Shown: piece after piece, positions 41,785 to 50,399 of the stretch
Numbering within the stretch: position 1 is the stretch's first letter
Layout of the letters: each line of letters begins with the position of its first letter
Source of the DNA: Mycolicibacterium chlorophenolicum
GTDB lineage: Bacteria > Actinomycetota > Actinomycetes > Mycobacteriales > Mycobacteriaceae
Direction of reading: 5' to 3'
Length of the DNA: 64,000 bases
NCBI RefSeq assembly: GCF_001044235.1
Contig: NZ_JYNL01000009.1
Coordinates: 62,001-126,000, forward strand
The notes under the pieces: model-generated
Seen by the model: only the letters and a program-made list of their open reading frames with translations
Told to the model about the DNA's origin: nothing
The model's database searches: none
Made by a program: the position numbers and the translations under genes

Positions 41785-42213
41785 TCAGAGCGATTCGCGG
41801 ATATCGGGCAGCAGGTTCAGGTCGTCAGGGCGCGCCACACCCGGTTCCCATTGGCGGAACTTGGCGGCCAGCTCCCGCACACGTCGTTTCGCCCACTCCG
41901 GACTCAAGCCGCTGAGGACGTCGTACTCGTAGCGGAACCGGTCCTTGCGGTCGGAGATGTAGGAGGCCTTGTCGGTGACGATGCTCTGGGCGTACCAGTA
42001 CAGGAGGTCTTCGAGTGTGCCGGCATGGTCGAAGCCCAGCTGGCCGCGTTCATAGAACGTGAAATGGTATGTGCCGCTGTCGTCGACGAAGACGTTGAGG
42101 CCGTCGTTGGTTCGCATTCCGACGGGCATGGGCGTGGTGCCCAGCCGCGCCGCAAGGCGGTCGATCTCGGTTTGCAGTTCGACGGATCTAGCGTCCGAGG
42201 GGTGGTCCGGCAC
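41785..42213 (-). CDS. IFT-like immunity protein for TNT toxin, 142 aa
   Basis: This gene directly follows the TNT-toxin gene and overlaps it by 26 bases, the same order as cpnT-ift (Rv3903c-Rv3902c) in M. tuberculosis. The sequence is mixed alpha/beta with a TTPMPVGMRTNDGLNVFVDDSG segment and aromatic strands (TYHFTFYERGQLGF), and the length suits IFT (about 165 aa), slightly short. IFT blocks the NAD-degrading toxin domain in the producing cell. Identification rests on context plus general resemblance. Confidence 0.75.
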   Translation of the reverse strand: MPDHPSDARSVELQTEIDRLAARLGTTPMPVGMRTNDGLNVFVDDSGTYHFTFYERGQLGFDHAGTLEDLLYWYAQSIVTDKASYISDRKDRFRYEYDVLSGLSPEWAKRRVRELAAKFRQWEPGVARPDDLNLLPDIRESL

Positions 42214-44011
42214 GTTCGATGATTCCCTTCTCGAGTAGGTCGTTCACCGAGATCCTCGTCCCTTCGGGACCCACAACCATGTATTGAAGAGCTCCGGGGG
42301 AGGGTGTCTGTCCGAACCACGGTTCCACCGGCCCTTCGACGATGCGCCAGCCCGAGGGCAAGGGCGCCCCGGTGACCATGTAGCGGTTGTACTCACCTCC
42401 AAGGGTCTCGGGGGTGATCGCCCGGTCGCTGTAGGGGGTGCCGTCCGGCGAGAGGTACTGCCCGTACTCGGATCCGAATCTGTCGATGATCGTGCCTTCC
42501 GGTAGGTGGGCGGGTTGGGGAACGTAGCCGGGTGGGAAGCCGTCGTTGCCGGGCCAGTTCCGGGCGCCCGGCGTTCCGAAGAGATTCTGGAAATCCTGGG
42601 CGGACATGCCGCCCATCGGGTCCCAGCCGCGCATGACGGCAAGGGGCGCCCCACCTTCGGTGACCAGTTCGGCGGGGAGGCCGGCGCGGACGGCAGCACC
42701 TTCGCCACCGAACGGCGCGGTCGCCGCGGCGGCGGACAGGTCGAACGTCTTCTCTCCGGCGAAGTAGGCTGCGCTGGGGGAGTCGAGCGCATGCTGGACC
42801 TGCCCGACCGCGGTGCCCACCGGGTTGGTCACCGCCTGGTTGACGCCCTGCGCCACGTTCTTCCAGGATTCCAGGACACCGGGAGCCCCGGGCCCGCCCT
42901 GACCCAAGAGGTTCTTGATGCTCTGCTCGGAGTTGCGCCACGCGTCACCGAATCCCTCACCGAACCCGGGTGCAGGCATTCGGGCCGGCTCCGGCGGCCG
43001 GTAGAACGGGTTGACACCCTGTGCCTCTGCCTGGGCGACCATCTGCGACAGCCGCGACTCGATCTGGTCGGCTGGTACACCCTGACTGGCCAGGATCGGC
43101 CGCGCCGCGGCCTTGAACGCCTCGACGTCCTTGGCCGGTATCACCATCGGCGTCGCGTGGTCGGGCACGGGAGCCCCGGCCAGCTGGTCGAGCGCAGCGG
43201 AGAGGTTGGCTGGTTGATCGCCAGCCTTGGACGCCTCCGGTACGTGGGCGCCGGCGACCTGATCGAGCGCACCCGACAGGTCGGCCGGTTGGTCACCCGG
43301 CTTGCCCTTCGGGTCGGGCGCGCCAGGACCGAGGAGGAGGTCGTGCAGATCCGCAGGTTGATCCAGACCTCCAGCTGACCCACCCGCCGGTAGCAGCATG
43401 TCGGTCAAGGAGTGCGGGGCATCACCAGGCGGGTCGGCCCCAGTGACCGCTCGCACCACCGAGTCAGCGGACGGCACCCCGCGAGCAGCCAGGTCCCGCT
43501 CGGCATCGGTGATCGACTCCTGACCGGACGCCACCTTGATCGCCGTCGCCAATTCCTGGTCGGCGGCAACGGCTTTCAGCATCATCCGGTGAATCCGGTC
43601 GCGCACCTCGCGTTGGGCGGCCTGACGGTCCCTGAGCTGATCCTGCGTCAATCCGGCCAGCTCGAAAGTGACAGCGCCGGTGGTCAAGTCGATGTCGAGG
43701 TGCTTCTCGGCGGCGTAGCTGGTGATGTCCTCCCATTCCCGCTTCACTGCCGCAACCTGTTCCTCGGCCGCGGCCGCTGCTCGGGCGACCAGCTCGCACT
43801 CCCGCGCGTGCGTGCGCAGGTCCAATGCCACCTTCCCGGCCCCGGCACGGGCGGCGTCAGCGGCTTCGCTGTCCCAGGGGACGGCGTTCATGACGGCGGT
43901 CAGCGTGTCGGCCGCCTCGTGGGCTGCCGCGCCGTGCTCGGTTGCCGCTCGGAACATGTCCCGGATGGACGACGGCTCCCACCGCTGCACATCCTCCAAG
44001 GTGATCCCCAC
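42188..44011 (-). CDS. CpnT-like secreted toxin with TNT NAD-glycohydrolase domain, 607 aa
   Basis: An N-terminal helical domain (about 1-165, LEDVQRWEPSSIRDMFRAA) of the ESX-substrate type is followed by a Pro/Asp linker with three DQPA(D/N)L repeats (about 215-290), an Ala/Gly-rich middle, and a C-terminal TNT domain (about 489-607). The TNT motifs are visible: EGTIIDRFG, GQYLSPDGTPYSDRAI, GGEYNRYMV and WFGQTP...LQYMV, covering Arg, Tyr and Gln residues needed for NAD cleavage. It is shorter than CpnT (846 aa), which has an added pore-forming channel domain. Start is a GTG at 44011. Confidence 0.85.
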   Translation of the reverse strand: MGITLEDVQRWEPSSIRDMFRAATEHGAAAHEAADTLTAVMNAVPWDSEAADAARAGAGKVALDLRTHARECELVARAAAAAEEQVAAVKREWEDITSYAAEKHLDIDLTTGAVTFELAGLTQDQLRDRQAAQREVRDRIHRMMLKAVAADQELATAIKVASGQESITDAERDLAARGVPSADSVVRAVTGADPPGDAPHSLTDMLLPAGGSAGGLDQPADLHDLLLGPGAPDPKGKPGDQPADLSGALDQVAGAHVPEASKAGDQPANLSAALDQLAGAPVPDHATPMVIPAKDVEAFKAAARPILASQGVPADQIESRLSQMVAQAEAQGVNPFYRPPEPARMPAPGFGEGFGDAWRNSEQSIKNLLGQGGPGAPGVLESWKNVAQGVNQAVTNPVGTAVGQVQHALDSPSAAYFAGEKTFDLSAAAATAPFGGEGAAVRAGLPAELVTEGGAPLAVMRGWDPMGGMSAQDFQNLFGTPGARNWPGNDGFPPGYVPQPAHLPEGTIIDRFGSEYGQYLSPDGTPYSDRAITPETLGGEYNRYMVTGAPLPSGWRIVEGPVEPWFGQTPSPGALQYMVVGPEGTRISVNDLLEKGIIERAGPPLGR

Positions 44012-44304
44012 CGGTCAATTCCACCCCCTCGGCACTGCCCCACAAGCATGGTCCTGATCACAGCGGGCTCCCAGCCACGCGTACCGCCCGGCGACGAGGA
44101 TAACAACAGATCAGCTCGGCGCCTCGCTTTGCAGCAAACCCCTTCCCCGCCAACCAGACGCCCCAGGGTGCCGCCCAGGCCTCTGCCCGGTGATCGAAAA
44201 CGTTCATCGACACGATCGAGCTCCCCCAGTCGACGCGCGCGCGGTGCTTCAGTGTCGAGCGGAGCGCCCCGACAATCCACACGGGCATCACGGGAGGACT
44301 CATC

Positions 44305-44646
44305 ATGGCCACCGCGGTCGTGATCGACATCGACGGCACCATCACCGAACACGATCGCCCGCGCGCCGCCGCCATCTTGCACGCACGCCGCACAGATCAT
44401 CGGAAACCACTGCGCGCCAACATCAGTGATGACGGACGCACCGCCTACTGGGCGTATCCCTCCCGAAACGAACCGTTCAACGCGATCGCCACTGCACTCT
44501 GGTATCAGGATTGCTCAGCTGCGCGCGCCGCAAGTTGGCTGGCCGGAGAGGTCATCATCAGCGGGCCCGTCGACGGCAACGGTGCCCCTGGCCCAGTTCC
44601 CCAGGACCGCCTCGACGCGTTGCGGGCCTTGACCCGCGGTCTATGA
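44305..44646 (+). CDS. Small hypothetical protein with HAD-like DIDGT start, 113 aa
   Basis: The ATG at 44305 has GGGAGGA 6 bases upstream. The first residues, TAVVIDIDGTITEHDRP, match motif I of HAD phosphatases, but only 113 residues follow and no later HAD motif is clear, so it is not a complete HAD enzyme. The C-terminal part has an aromatic segment (TAYWAYPSRNEPF). It may be a degenerate or minimal domain. It converges on the 44641 gene with a 6-base overlap. Confidence 0.6.
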   Translation: MATAVVIDIDGTITEHDRPRAAAILHARRTDHRKPLRANISDDGRTAYWAYPSRNEPFNAIATALWYQDCSAARAASWLAGEVIISGPVDGNGAPGPVPQDRLDALRALTRGL

Positions 44647-44961
44647 CCCGAGCCGCGGCGCGGACGCACGGTCAATCCGACCGGCCGACCCCCGGTCAGT
44701 CGCGGGCACAGCACGCGCGGCCTGGTGCAAGATCTCCGCGTGCGCAGCGATCAGTGACGAGGCTTGCGCACTGAACCCTGCCCAGCCGCTGGCTTTGGCG
44801 GCGAACGCCGCGGCGGAATCGCCGACCAGGCCGTGTTTGGCCGCCGCGGCGACGGTGCGCGCGCCTTCGTGGCGGCGGGTCATCTCTTCGTGGCATCCGT
44901 GCAATTGGCCGGCCGAGGCGGCCACGGCCTCGGGCTGCATTGCGATGCGCTCCGCTGTCAC
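44641..44961 (-). CDS. ESX-type small helical secreted protein, 106 aa
   Basis: About 100 residues of helix-turn-helix with a SGWAGFSAQ turn in the second half and an Ala-rich C-terminal helix, matching the EspC/DUF2580-type ESX-associated proteins in which the loop carries a W-x-x-F/G motif. It starts with a GTG at 44961. It lies upstream of the CpnT-like gene on the same strand, though 630 bases away with an opposing gene between, so it may be a secretion partner. Confidence 0.6.
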   Translation of the reverse strand: MTAERIAMQPEAVAASAGQLHGCHEEMTRRHEGARTVAAAAKHGLVGDSAAAFAAKASGWAGFSAQASSLIAAHAEILHQAARAVPATDRGSAGRIDRASAPRLGS

Positions 44962-45021
44962 AACAGACCCCCGAACTCTCTGTCACGGCTCCCTGCGCCC
45001 ACGGTAGCAAACACGGCAGGG

Positions 45022-45228
45022 CTACTCGAGCGGTCCGCAGTCGCGGTGTCCGACGGAGTGGGCCCGGCGACCGCACCGGGTGCAGTGCATGTCGCTGCAG
45101 GTGATCGTCGTGCGGTCGTTGCTGATGATGACGCGGCATTCCTCGTGTTTTTCGTTGGGAAAGCGGCCGGCCAAGGCGTCGTCCCACTGGACTGCCCGCG
45201 GGGCGGAGTCCTGTCGGCCGGGCTGCAT
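45022..45228 (-). CDS. Small cysteine-containing hypothetical protein, 68 aa
   Basis: From the ATG at 45228 the protein is polar, with CRVIISNDRTTITCSDMHCTRCGRRAH-like spacing, that is cysteines near 32, 45, 50 and 53, and two histidines, a possible zinc site. It is divergent from the large AbiEii fusion gene with 72 bases between start codons. Function unknown. Confidence 0.5.
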   Translation of the reverse strand: MQPGRQDSAPRAVQWDDALAGRFPNEKHEECRVIISNDRTTITCSDMHCTRCGRRAHSVGHRDCGPLE

Positions 45229-45288
45229 CAGTTCATTATCCGGGGTCCGCTTGTCGGTGCGAAGCAGCAATGTGCCGCCCGCGAACGA

Positions 45289-45294
45289 TATATT
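45289..45294 (+). promoter_or_regulatory. -10 hexamer for leaderless fusion-toxin gene
   Basis: TATATT lies exactly 6 bases before the ATG at 45301, in an AT-rich patch unlike the surroundings. The mRNA probably starts at the ATG. Confidence 0.55.
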
Positions 45295-45300
45295 CCATCT

Positions 45301-46845
45301 ATGCGAAGTGTTGCCCCGGCGTTGTTACCGATCTTCCGGTCTTCGCATCAGGCCGGTCTCCTGAGCCGCCTGTTCCTCACCGATGACGAGATCCCGATGA
45401 CCGACCTCGCGCACACCCTCGACATCCCCCTGACCACGCTGCACCGCGAAACCGAACGGCTCGAACAAGCCGGGCTGTTGACGAGCCGACGCAGCGGACG
45501 AGCACGCCTGCTCCGCGCGAACCGGCGCCACCCCGCAGCGACCCCGCTAACCGACTTGCTCACCATCACCTTCGGCCCGGCTCAGGTCGTCGCCGAGGAA
45601 TTCGCCGAGCTCGACGCCGCCACCGTCATCCTCCACGGCTGTTGGGCGCAGCGTTACGCCGGACAGAACGGGTCATTCCCTACTGCTGTCGAGGTCCTCG
45701 TCGTCGGCGACGGCCTCGACGACAACGACGTGCGCGCGGCCGCCGCCACCGCACACCACCGCCTGGGCCTGAGCGTCGAAACCGCGATCTGCCCCCGCAG
45801 GGCCTGGCAGGCCGAGCATCCAGACGACCCGGAGATCGCCGCCATCCGCGCGCAGCCTTTCCTGACCGTCCTCACGGCATCCGAACCGGCCTCAGTGGCC
45901 AAGGGTATCTATCGCATGCGGCCGTCTTGGACTCCCCGCTACCAGCCCGACGTCTACGTGCCCACCGACCTGACCATGCTCACCGGCCCCACCAGCGGTT
46001 CCCACGACCCGCCCGTGCACCTGTACTGGCAGCCCGGCGACCTCGACTTCGCCAACCCCGCTGACCGCGAGCTGTTCTACTCCTCGGCCCTCACCACCGC
46101 CAGCAGCTCCGAGGACTTCACCCAGTGGATCAATCGCGACGCCCTCATCGCCGCGTGGCACCACCTATCGCTGCCGACGCGCGTACGCCGCGCTTGGGAA
46201 ACCCTGCACCCGACCCTACGAGACGAGGCCACCATCGTGAACGACCGCATCCGCGTCCAGGACGCCATCTTGGCCGGGATCGCCGAATTCGGCTTCGCCC
46301 TCGCCGGCGGATCAGCCCTCATCGACTACGACGTCGTCTCCCGCGAAACCGACGACATCGACGCCTTCAACGACCGCTGGGACGTCGACGCGTTCACCGC
46401 CGCCTGCACACGCGTCATCCAGGTTTGTCACGAACACGGTTGGCACGCAGCGCTCGTCGCCGACCAAGACATGGACAAGCAGATCCGCGTCGACGCCGGA
46501 ACCGGTCACCCGGTCATGGTGCAGCTCGTCTACTACGGCCGCTCACAAGACCCCGAGCAACGCCCTGGCGGCGGTCTACGACTGATCTTCGACGACGTCG
46601 TCGCCGGCAAGGGCGCCGCCATCGCCGACGTCGCCCGCGGCCGCGACTTCTACGACCTCGCCAACATCCTGACCACCCCCGGCTGGACCCTGCAGCGCGT
46701 CGAATCCGCCATGCACGCAATGCGATTCGGTGACCTCATCAACCAGTTCCGCATCAACCTCGACCGCTTCCGCCGCGGCGACTTCGACGACGATATCCGC
46801 AAGTCCGGATTCGTCCCCGACTTCTGCCACGGCATCTTGGACTGA
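45301..46845 (+). CDS. wHTH - degenerate nucleotidyltransferase - AbiEii-like nucleotidyltransferase fusion, 514 aa
   Basis: Residues about 10-75 form an ArsR/MarR-like winged helix (DDEIPMTDLAHTLDIPLTTLHRETERLEQAGLL). Residues about 90-170 look like a minimal nucleotidyltransferase, but GSW is GCW and the metal-binding Asp pair is lost (PTAVEVLVV instead of DSDIDLLVV). The C-terminal part (about 325-500) matches AbiEii/AbiGii toxins, with GGSALIDYD and an intact DDIDAF. AbiE systems normally encode regulator and toxin separately. Here everything is on one chain, with a leaderless start. Confidence 0.75.
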   Translation: MRSVAPALLPIFRSSHQAGLLSRLFLTDDEIPMTDLAHTLDIPLTTLHRETERLEQAGLLTSRRSGRARLLRANRRHPAATPLTDLLTITFGPAQVVAEEFAELDAATVILHGCWAQRYAGQNGSFPTAVEVLVVGDGLDDNDVRAAAATAHHRLGLSVETAICPRRAWQAEHPDDPEIAAIRAQPFLTVLTASEPASVAKGIYRMRPSWTPRYQPDVYVPTDLTMLTGPTSGSHDPPVHLYWQPGDLDFANPADRELFYSSALTTASSSEDFTQWINRDALIAAWHHLSLPTRVRRAWETLHPTLRDEATIVNDRIRVQDAILAGIAEFGFALAGGSALIDYDVVSRETDDIDAFNDRWDVDAFTAACTRVIQVCHEHGWHAALVADQDMDKQIRVDAGTGHPVMVQLVYYGRSQDPEQRPGGGLRLIFDDVVAGKGAAIADVARGRDFYDLANILTTPGWTLQRVESAMHAMRFGDLINQFRINLDRFRRGDFDDDIRKSGFVPDFCHGILD

Positions 46846-46964
46846 CCTCCGAGTCCAAACCATGCTTTGTTAGCTCACGCCGGAAGGTACGCGGCTGCAT
46901 CCTCGTGAGGTGCCGCGTGGTGCGCTGCTGTGGTTTTACCGTCGGCGACGCCGAGCTATGCGGT

Positions 46965-47663
46965 TTAGCAGCTTGACCGTTGGCGGAGATGATGATCGCC
47001 CACTACGGGCGCATCTAGGAAGTTGCTGACCCATTCGACGCTCAGCGTCGACTCATTCGGAGGGTAATAGTGCGTGATTGGAAATGCGTACGTGGTTGCG
47101 CGTTTACTTTCCAGGTCGCTCGAGAACGTGAAGACCGACCGCGGGGTAAGCCGCACGAAACTCATCCAACGCGGGAGGCCCTCTGATCCCACATGAAGGG
47201 AGTCGAACCCACCAACCAGGCACGAGACCACATGGGGCAACAGCTCTTTGCTCTCCAAGATGCAGTCGGCATTCCAGCTCCCGTGGCCGAAGAACCTCCG
47301 TATCCATGATGGGTTTGGCTGGGCACCGAACATGCCCGGGAATTTGACATAGCGGTCGTCGAGCACCGTGCCGTCCCGCATCCGCGTGGTCATGGCGGTA
47401 GGGCCGTACCCATCGCCATAGAACTCGGCTCGGACGGTATCCGTATCGGGCCAGGTGACATCGACCCCCCATCCGGCTTGCCCCTCGGGGGACATCGCAG
47501 CTTCGATGGTTCCAAGCGAAGGGGCTGGCAGGTCAACCGGATTGAGCTTCCTGACGCCCCCACATCGGTCTGCAATGATCTGCCGCCAGATGGGTTCTCG
47601 GTCGTCTGCCCGCTCAGCTGCAGCACCGCACCACTTCGCCTTGATCTTATGTGGTTGCATCAT
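46965..47663 (-). CDS. Hypothetical protein, 232 aa
   Basis: An ATG at 47663 has GGGGGA upstream. The protein is beta-rich, with many Trp, Phe and Gly residues and segments such as FYGDGYGPTAM and WIRRFFGHGSW. Codon use is less GC-biased than in its neighbours, hinting at recent transfer. There is no membrane segment and no domain I recognise. It stands alone beside two small genes. Confidence 0.6.
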   Translation of the reverse strand: MMQPHKIKAKWCGAAAERADDREPIWRQIIADRCGGVRKLNPVDLPAPSLGTIEAAMSPEGQAGWGVDVTWPDTDTVRAEFYGDGYGPTAMTTRMRDGTVLDDRYVKFPGMFGAQPNPSWIRRFFGHGSWNADCILESKELLPHVVSCLVGGFDSLHVGSEGLPRWMSFVRLTPRSVFTFSSDLESKRATTYAFPITHYYPPNESTLSVEWVSNFLDAPVVGDHHLRQRSSC

Positions 47664-47716
47664 TTCGTCCCCCGATCGCTTACTCCCCGTCGTCTCAGCG
47701 ACATGCGATACCGCAG

Positions 47717-47926
47717 TCAGGCAGGCTGGCCCGTTTCATCGACCCACGACGAGAGCAGTTCTTTGGTCAGTTTCGCCAACTGTTGAGCGGTGGCCGGCTC
47801 CGCCATCTCGGCGGCCAACTCGCCGTAGCTGAGTTGACTCAGGCGGGCCTGCTCATGCCCTTTGGGCGCCTGCGCCACCGCAACCAGCATCTGGATCGCG
47901 ACACCACGCTCGACCTCTAATTGCAC
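47717..47926 (-). CDS. Small helical hypothetical protein, 69 aa
   Basis: A GTG at 47926 with a strong GGAAGGAG ribosome-binding site. The product is helical, rich in Ala, Glu, Gln and Leu, and probably a small antitoxin-like or regulatory protein, though no motif proves that. Upstream in 47940-48080 a minus-strand stretch (SRLAGIRVELEQLLGMPV) resembles part of a minimal nucleotidyltransferase but is not followed by a convincing frame, so it may be a remnant. Confidence 0.55.
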   Translation of the reverse strand: MQLEVERGVAIQMLVAVAQAPKGHEQARLSQLSYGELAAEMAEPATAQQLAKLTKELLSSWVDETGQPA

Positions 47927-48240
47927 CTTGCGCTCCTTCCCGTACTACACCGCCAAGCCGAATCCCACACTTTCGGTGTGCGGCGAACTCGGGTGCTCGT
48001 TCAACGGGCATCCCGAGCAGTTGCTCCAGCTCAACTCTGATTCCAGCTAGCCGCGACAGCCGACTACCAACACCCGTCACTGTCCGGTCCGGCAGTGCCC
48101 AGGGCGACAGACCCGAACGCGATGAGAGCCTCCCTGCTGTAGACGGTCGCAGCCATGCCCGAAGCCTACGGCTCTGTCGATGGTTTCAGCAGGAGACGGA
48201 CCTGAGGCGCCTGCGTTCCGGGCGAGGGGCGCTTACGATA

Positions 48241-48282
48241 CGTGTCGTTTACGACACGCATACTATGCATAGAATCGTATGC
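48241..48282. promoter_or_regulatory. Palindromic operator cluster before the Phd-EccC fusion gene
   Basis: A perfect 8-base inverted repeat CGTGTCGT-TT-ACGACACG occupies 48241-48258. It is followed by GCATAC (48258-48263), TATGCATA (48264-48271) and GTATGC (48277-48282), a second nested dyad. A further GTGTCG half-site is at 48305-48310. Phd/YefM antitoxins bind such palindromes in their own promoters. Confidence 0.65.
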
Positions 48283-48312
48283 ACTTGCATTCGTGCTGTT
48301 AGAGTGTCGCTT

Positions 48313-50055
48313 ATGTTGGTCGACACAAACGATCTTGTCTCCGCGACGGAGTTCAACCGCAACACCGGCCGGTACACCAACCGCGCCGCCGAAGGCCGCC
48401 GCGTCGTGATCATGAAGGACCAGAAGATCGTGGCCGCACTGATTGGTGTCCACGACCTGAACCGGCTCGACGCCCTCGACACCACCTCCAAGCTTGGCTT
48501 CGACGACATCCCCGATATCAGAGACGACCAAGGTGCAGATGACACCTCAGCCCAGTTGAAGGCGGTGATGCCGATCGGCGTCACCGTGGGCGGCGAGCCC
48601 GCCCACATCAACCCCCACGAGAACCTTCTCGTCGTCGGCCGCGGCGCAACCGAACTCATGGGCGTCTTCGTGACGCAAGCGGGTGCGCTGCCCGAGGCTC
48701 AGCAGTTCGTGATCGGATCCGACAACCCCACCTTCTTACTGGCGAGCGGCCCACCAGAGGCCGCACAGCCGGCAATCCTGGCCGTGTCCGTCGACATGAG
48801 CATGTCCGCGCAGCTCCGCCTCGCCGCCCAGATCTCAGGCGAGCTGCAACGGCGCGTTGCGTTGCTGCGTGACCACACGGTGAACACCGTTGAGCAGTAC
48901 CGCCAACTCGACACCGGGTCGGCACCTCTGCCGACGTTGACCATCGCTCTCGACACCGCCGACATCTATCTCGGCGGACCGCTAGGTGAGGTTGTCTCCC
49001 AAATCGTCCGCAGGGGAATCGATCTCGGCGTCAACGTGTGGCTGTTCAGTAACGCCGCACTGTCTCGTCAGGCGATGCAGTTGGCCGCCATCTCTCAGCG
49101 TCTCGCTCTACACCTACCGACGGTCGATCAGTCACGCGACGTGATCGGTAGTGACGCCGCGGCCCACCTCAAACCACGCCAAGCGGTCCTCCGGAACATC
49201 GATCAAACGCTCATCCCCGTCGTCACCCCGACCGCAACCCCACCGCTCACCCCCGCCGCTCCCACCGCGCCGACGGCTGAGCAATGGCCCGCCATGCCGC
49301 AACCCGGATCCATCAACTCGATCGTCGAGATGTGGACCGCAACAGCACCTGGCGGCGAACCCTCACTACCGCTGGGCCTCGTCGACGACGCCGCCAATCA
49401 CCGCCACACCCTCTTCGCTCTCCCACTGATCAAGGGTGGCCACACCACTGTCATTGCAGGCCCTGGTCAGGCCCGAGCTTTCGTACAGATCCTGCTCACC
49501 AGCGCCGCACTCACGAGTCCAGCCGACATGTACTTCCACTACCTCGGCACCCAAGTACCCCGCACGACACCCGCGGTCAGCAGCCACACATACGAAGATC
49601 TGAGGCGCACGGGCAGCAAGGCCGCCGTCCAATCCGTCGCCACGGCGCTCACGCAAGCAGCCGAAGCTTCGCCGCGGGCCGTGTGCCTCATCGTCAACAT
49701 CCAGGAACTCATCGGCGCTGAACACCTGGGCGATCCCTTCATGGTCAAGGAGTTCATTCGGGACCTGATGGACGACGAGTCGACCCAGCACGTTCATGTC
49801 GTCCTGCTGTCCAACGACATCCTGCGGCTGCAAACCCAACTCCAGCCGACCCGCAGGCACCAAGCAGCCACCTCCATCTACTACGCCGGCATCGAGCCGG
49901 CCGGCGTCGCACGCGACGTCCGCGACCAGATCCGCCAGCTCCCCCAGTACAACGAGGACGCGGCACGCCACGCCATCGCGACGCATGGCGCAGAACTCGC
50001 CAACGAACGCAACGGCGTGCATCTCGTCCTCGCCCGGCCCGACGGCTCCCAGTAG
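48313..50055 (+). CDS. Phd-like antitoxin domain fused to degenerate EccC-like ATPase modules, 580 aa
   Basis: Residues 1-55 match a Phd/YefM antitoxin DNA-binding domain (VSATEFNRNTGRYTNRAAEGRRVVIMKD...VAALIGVHDLNRL, quoted in part). From about residue 90 the rest resembles two EccC/FtsK-type modules. The first has AAQISGELQRRVALLRDHTV, LPTLTIALDTAD and SRDVIGSDAAAHL. The second has PLGLVDDAANHRHTL followed by IAGPGQARAF, where GPxxGKST should be. Neither module has a Walker A lysine, so ATP hydrolysis is unlikely. Upstream palindromes suggest it represses itself. A small gene follows 56 bases downstream. Confidence 0.75.
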   Translation: MLVDTNDLVSATEFNRNTGRYTNRAAEGRRVVIMKDQKIVAALIGVHDLNRLDALDTTSKLGFDDIPDIRDDQGADDTSAQLKAVMPIGVTVGGEPAHINPHENLLVVGRGATELMGVFVTQAGALPEAQQFVIGSDNPTFLLASGPPEAAQPAILAVSVDMSMSAQLRLAAQISGELQRRVALLRDHTVNTVEQYRQLDTGSAPLPTLTIALDTADIYLGGPLGEVVSQIVRRGIDLGVNVWLFSNAALSRQAMQLAAISQRLALHLPTVDQSRDVIGSDAAAHLKPRQAVLRNIDQTLIPVVTPTATPPLTPAAPTAPTAEQWPAMPQPGSINSIVEMWTATAPGGEPSLPLGLVDDAANHRHTLFALPLIKGGHTTVIAGPGQARAFVQILLTSAALTSPADMYFHYLGTQVPRTTPAVSSHTYEDLRRTGSKAAVQSVATALTQAAEASPRAVCLIVNIQELIGAEHLGDPFMVKEFIRDLMDDESTQHVHVVLLSNDILRLQTQLQPTRRHQAATSIYYAGIEPAGVARDVRDQIRQLPQYNEDAARHAIATHGAELANERNGVHLVLARPDGSQ

Positions 50056-50111
50056 CCACCGGAACGCGTTCAGCAAACGAAACAACACATAGCACCACGG
50101 GAGGACACACG

Positions 50112-50351
50112 ATGACGTTCACCGCCACCATCACCGACCTTGCAGCCGATTCGGCGCCGCTATGGGAGTCGTTAGGTCACGCGTCAGCAGAGGACGCTCA
50201 TACCGCCGCGGTGCAGCACATCAACACCGCTCAGCCCGCCGACCAGGTCAGAGCCGTAGGGGACGGCGTGTACGAGGTGTGGAGTTCCGCCGAGAGCGGC
50301 GGATCGACGCAGCACGTGGCCACACTGACCGTCGTCGCCGCTGACGACTAA
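50112..50351 (+). CDS. Small acidic hypothetical protein, 79 aa
   Basis: An ATG at 50112 with GGGAGGA at proper spacing. The product is acidic, Ala/Thr-rich and probably a small alpha/beta fold with strand-like VYEVWSS and THVATL-type ends. It is likely co-transcribed with the Phd-EccC-like fusion. No family recognised. Confidence 0.6.
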   Translation: MTFTATITDLAADSAPLWESLGHASAEDAHTAAVQHINTAQPADQVRAVGDGVYEVWSSAESGGSTQHVATLTVVAADD

Positions 50352-50399
50352 GAGCTTCACCGCGTCGGTCGCAACGGCTGCAGCGGCGGCGGCGCGGAC

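Noticed and set aside
47853..48080. Minus-strand frame resembling a nucleotidyltransferase segment
   Set aside because: Only about 18 residues look family-like and the rest is not; it is at most a remnant, mentioned under the 47717 gene.
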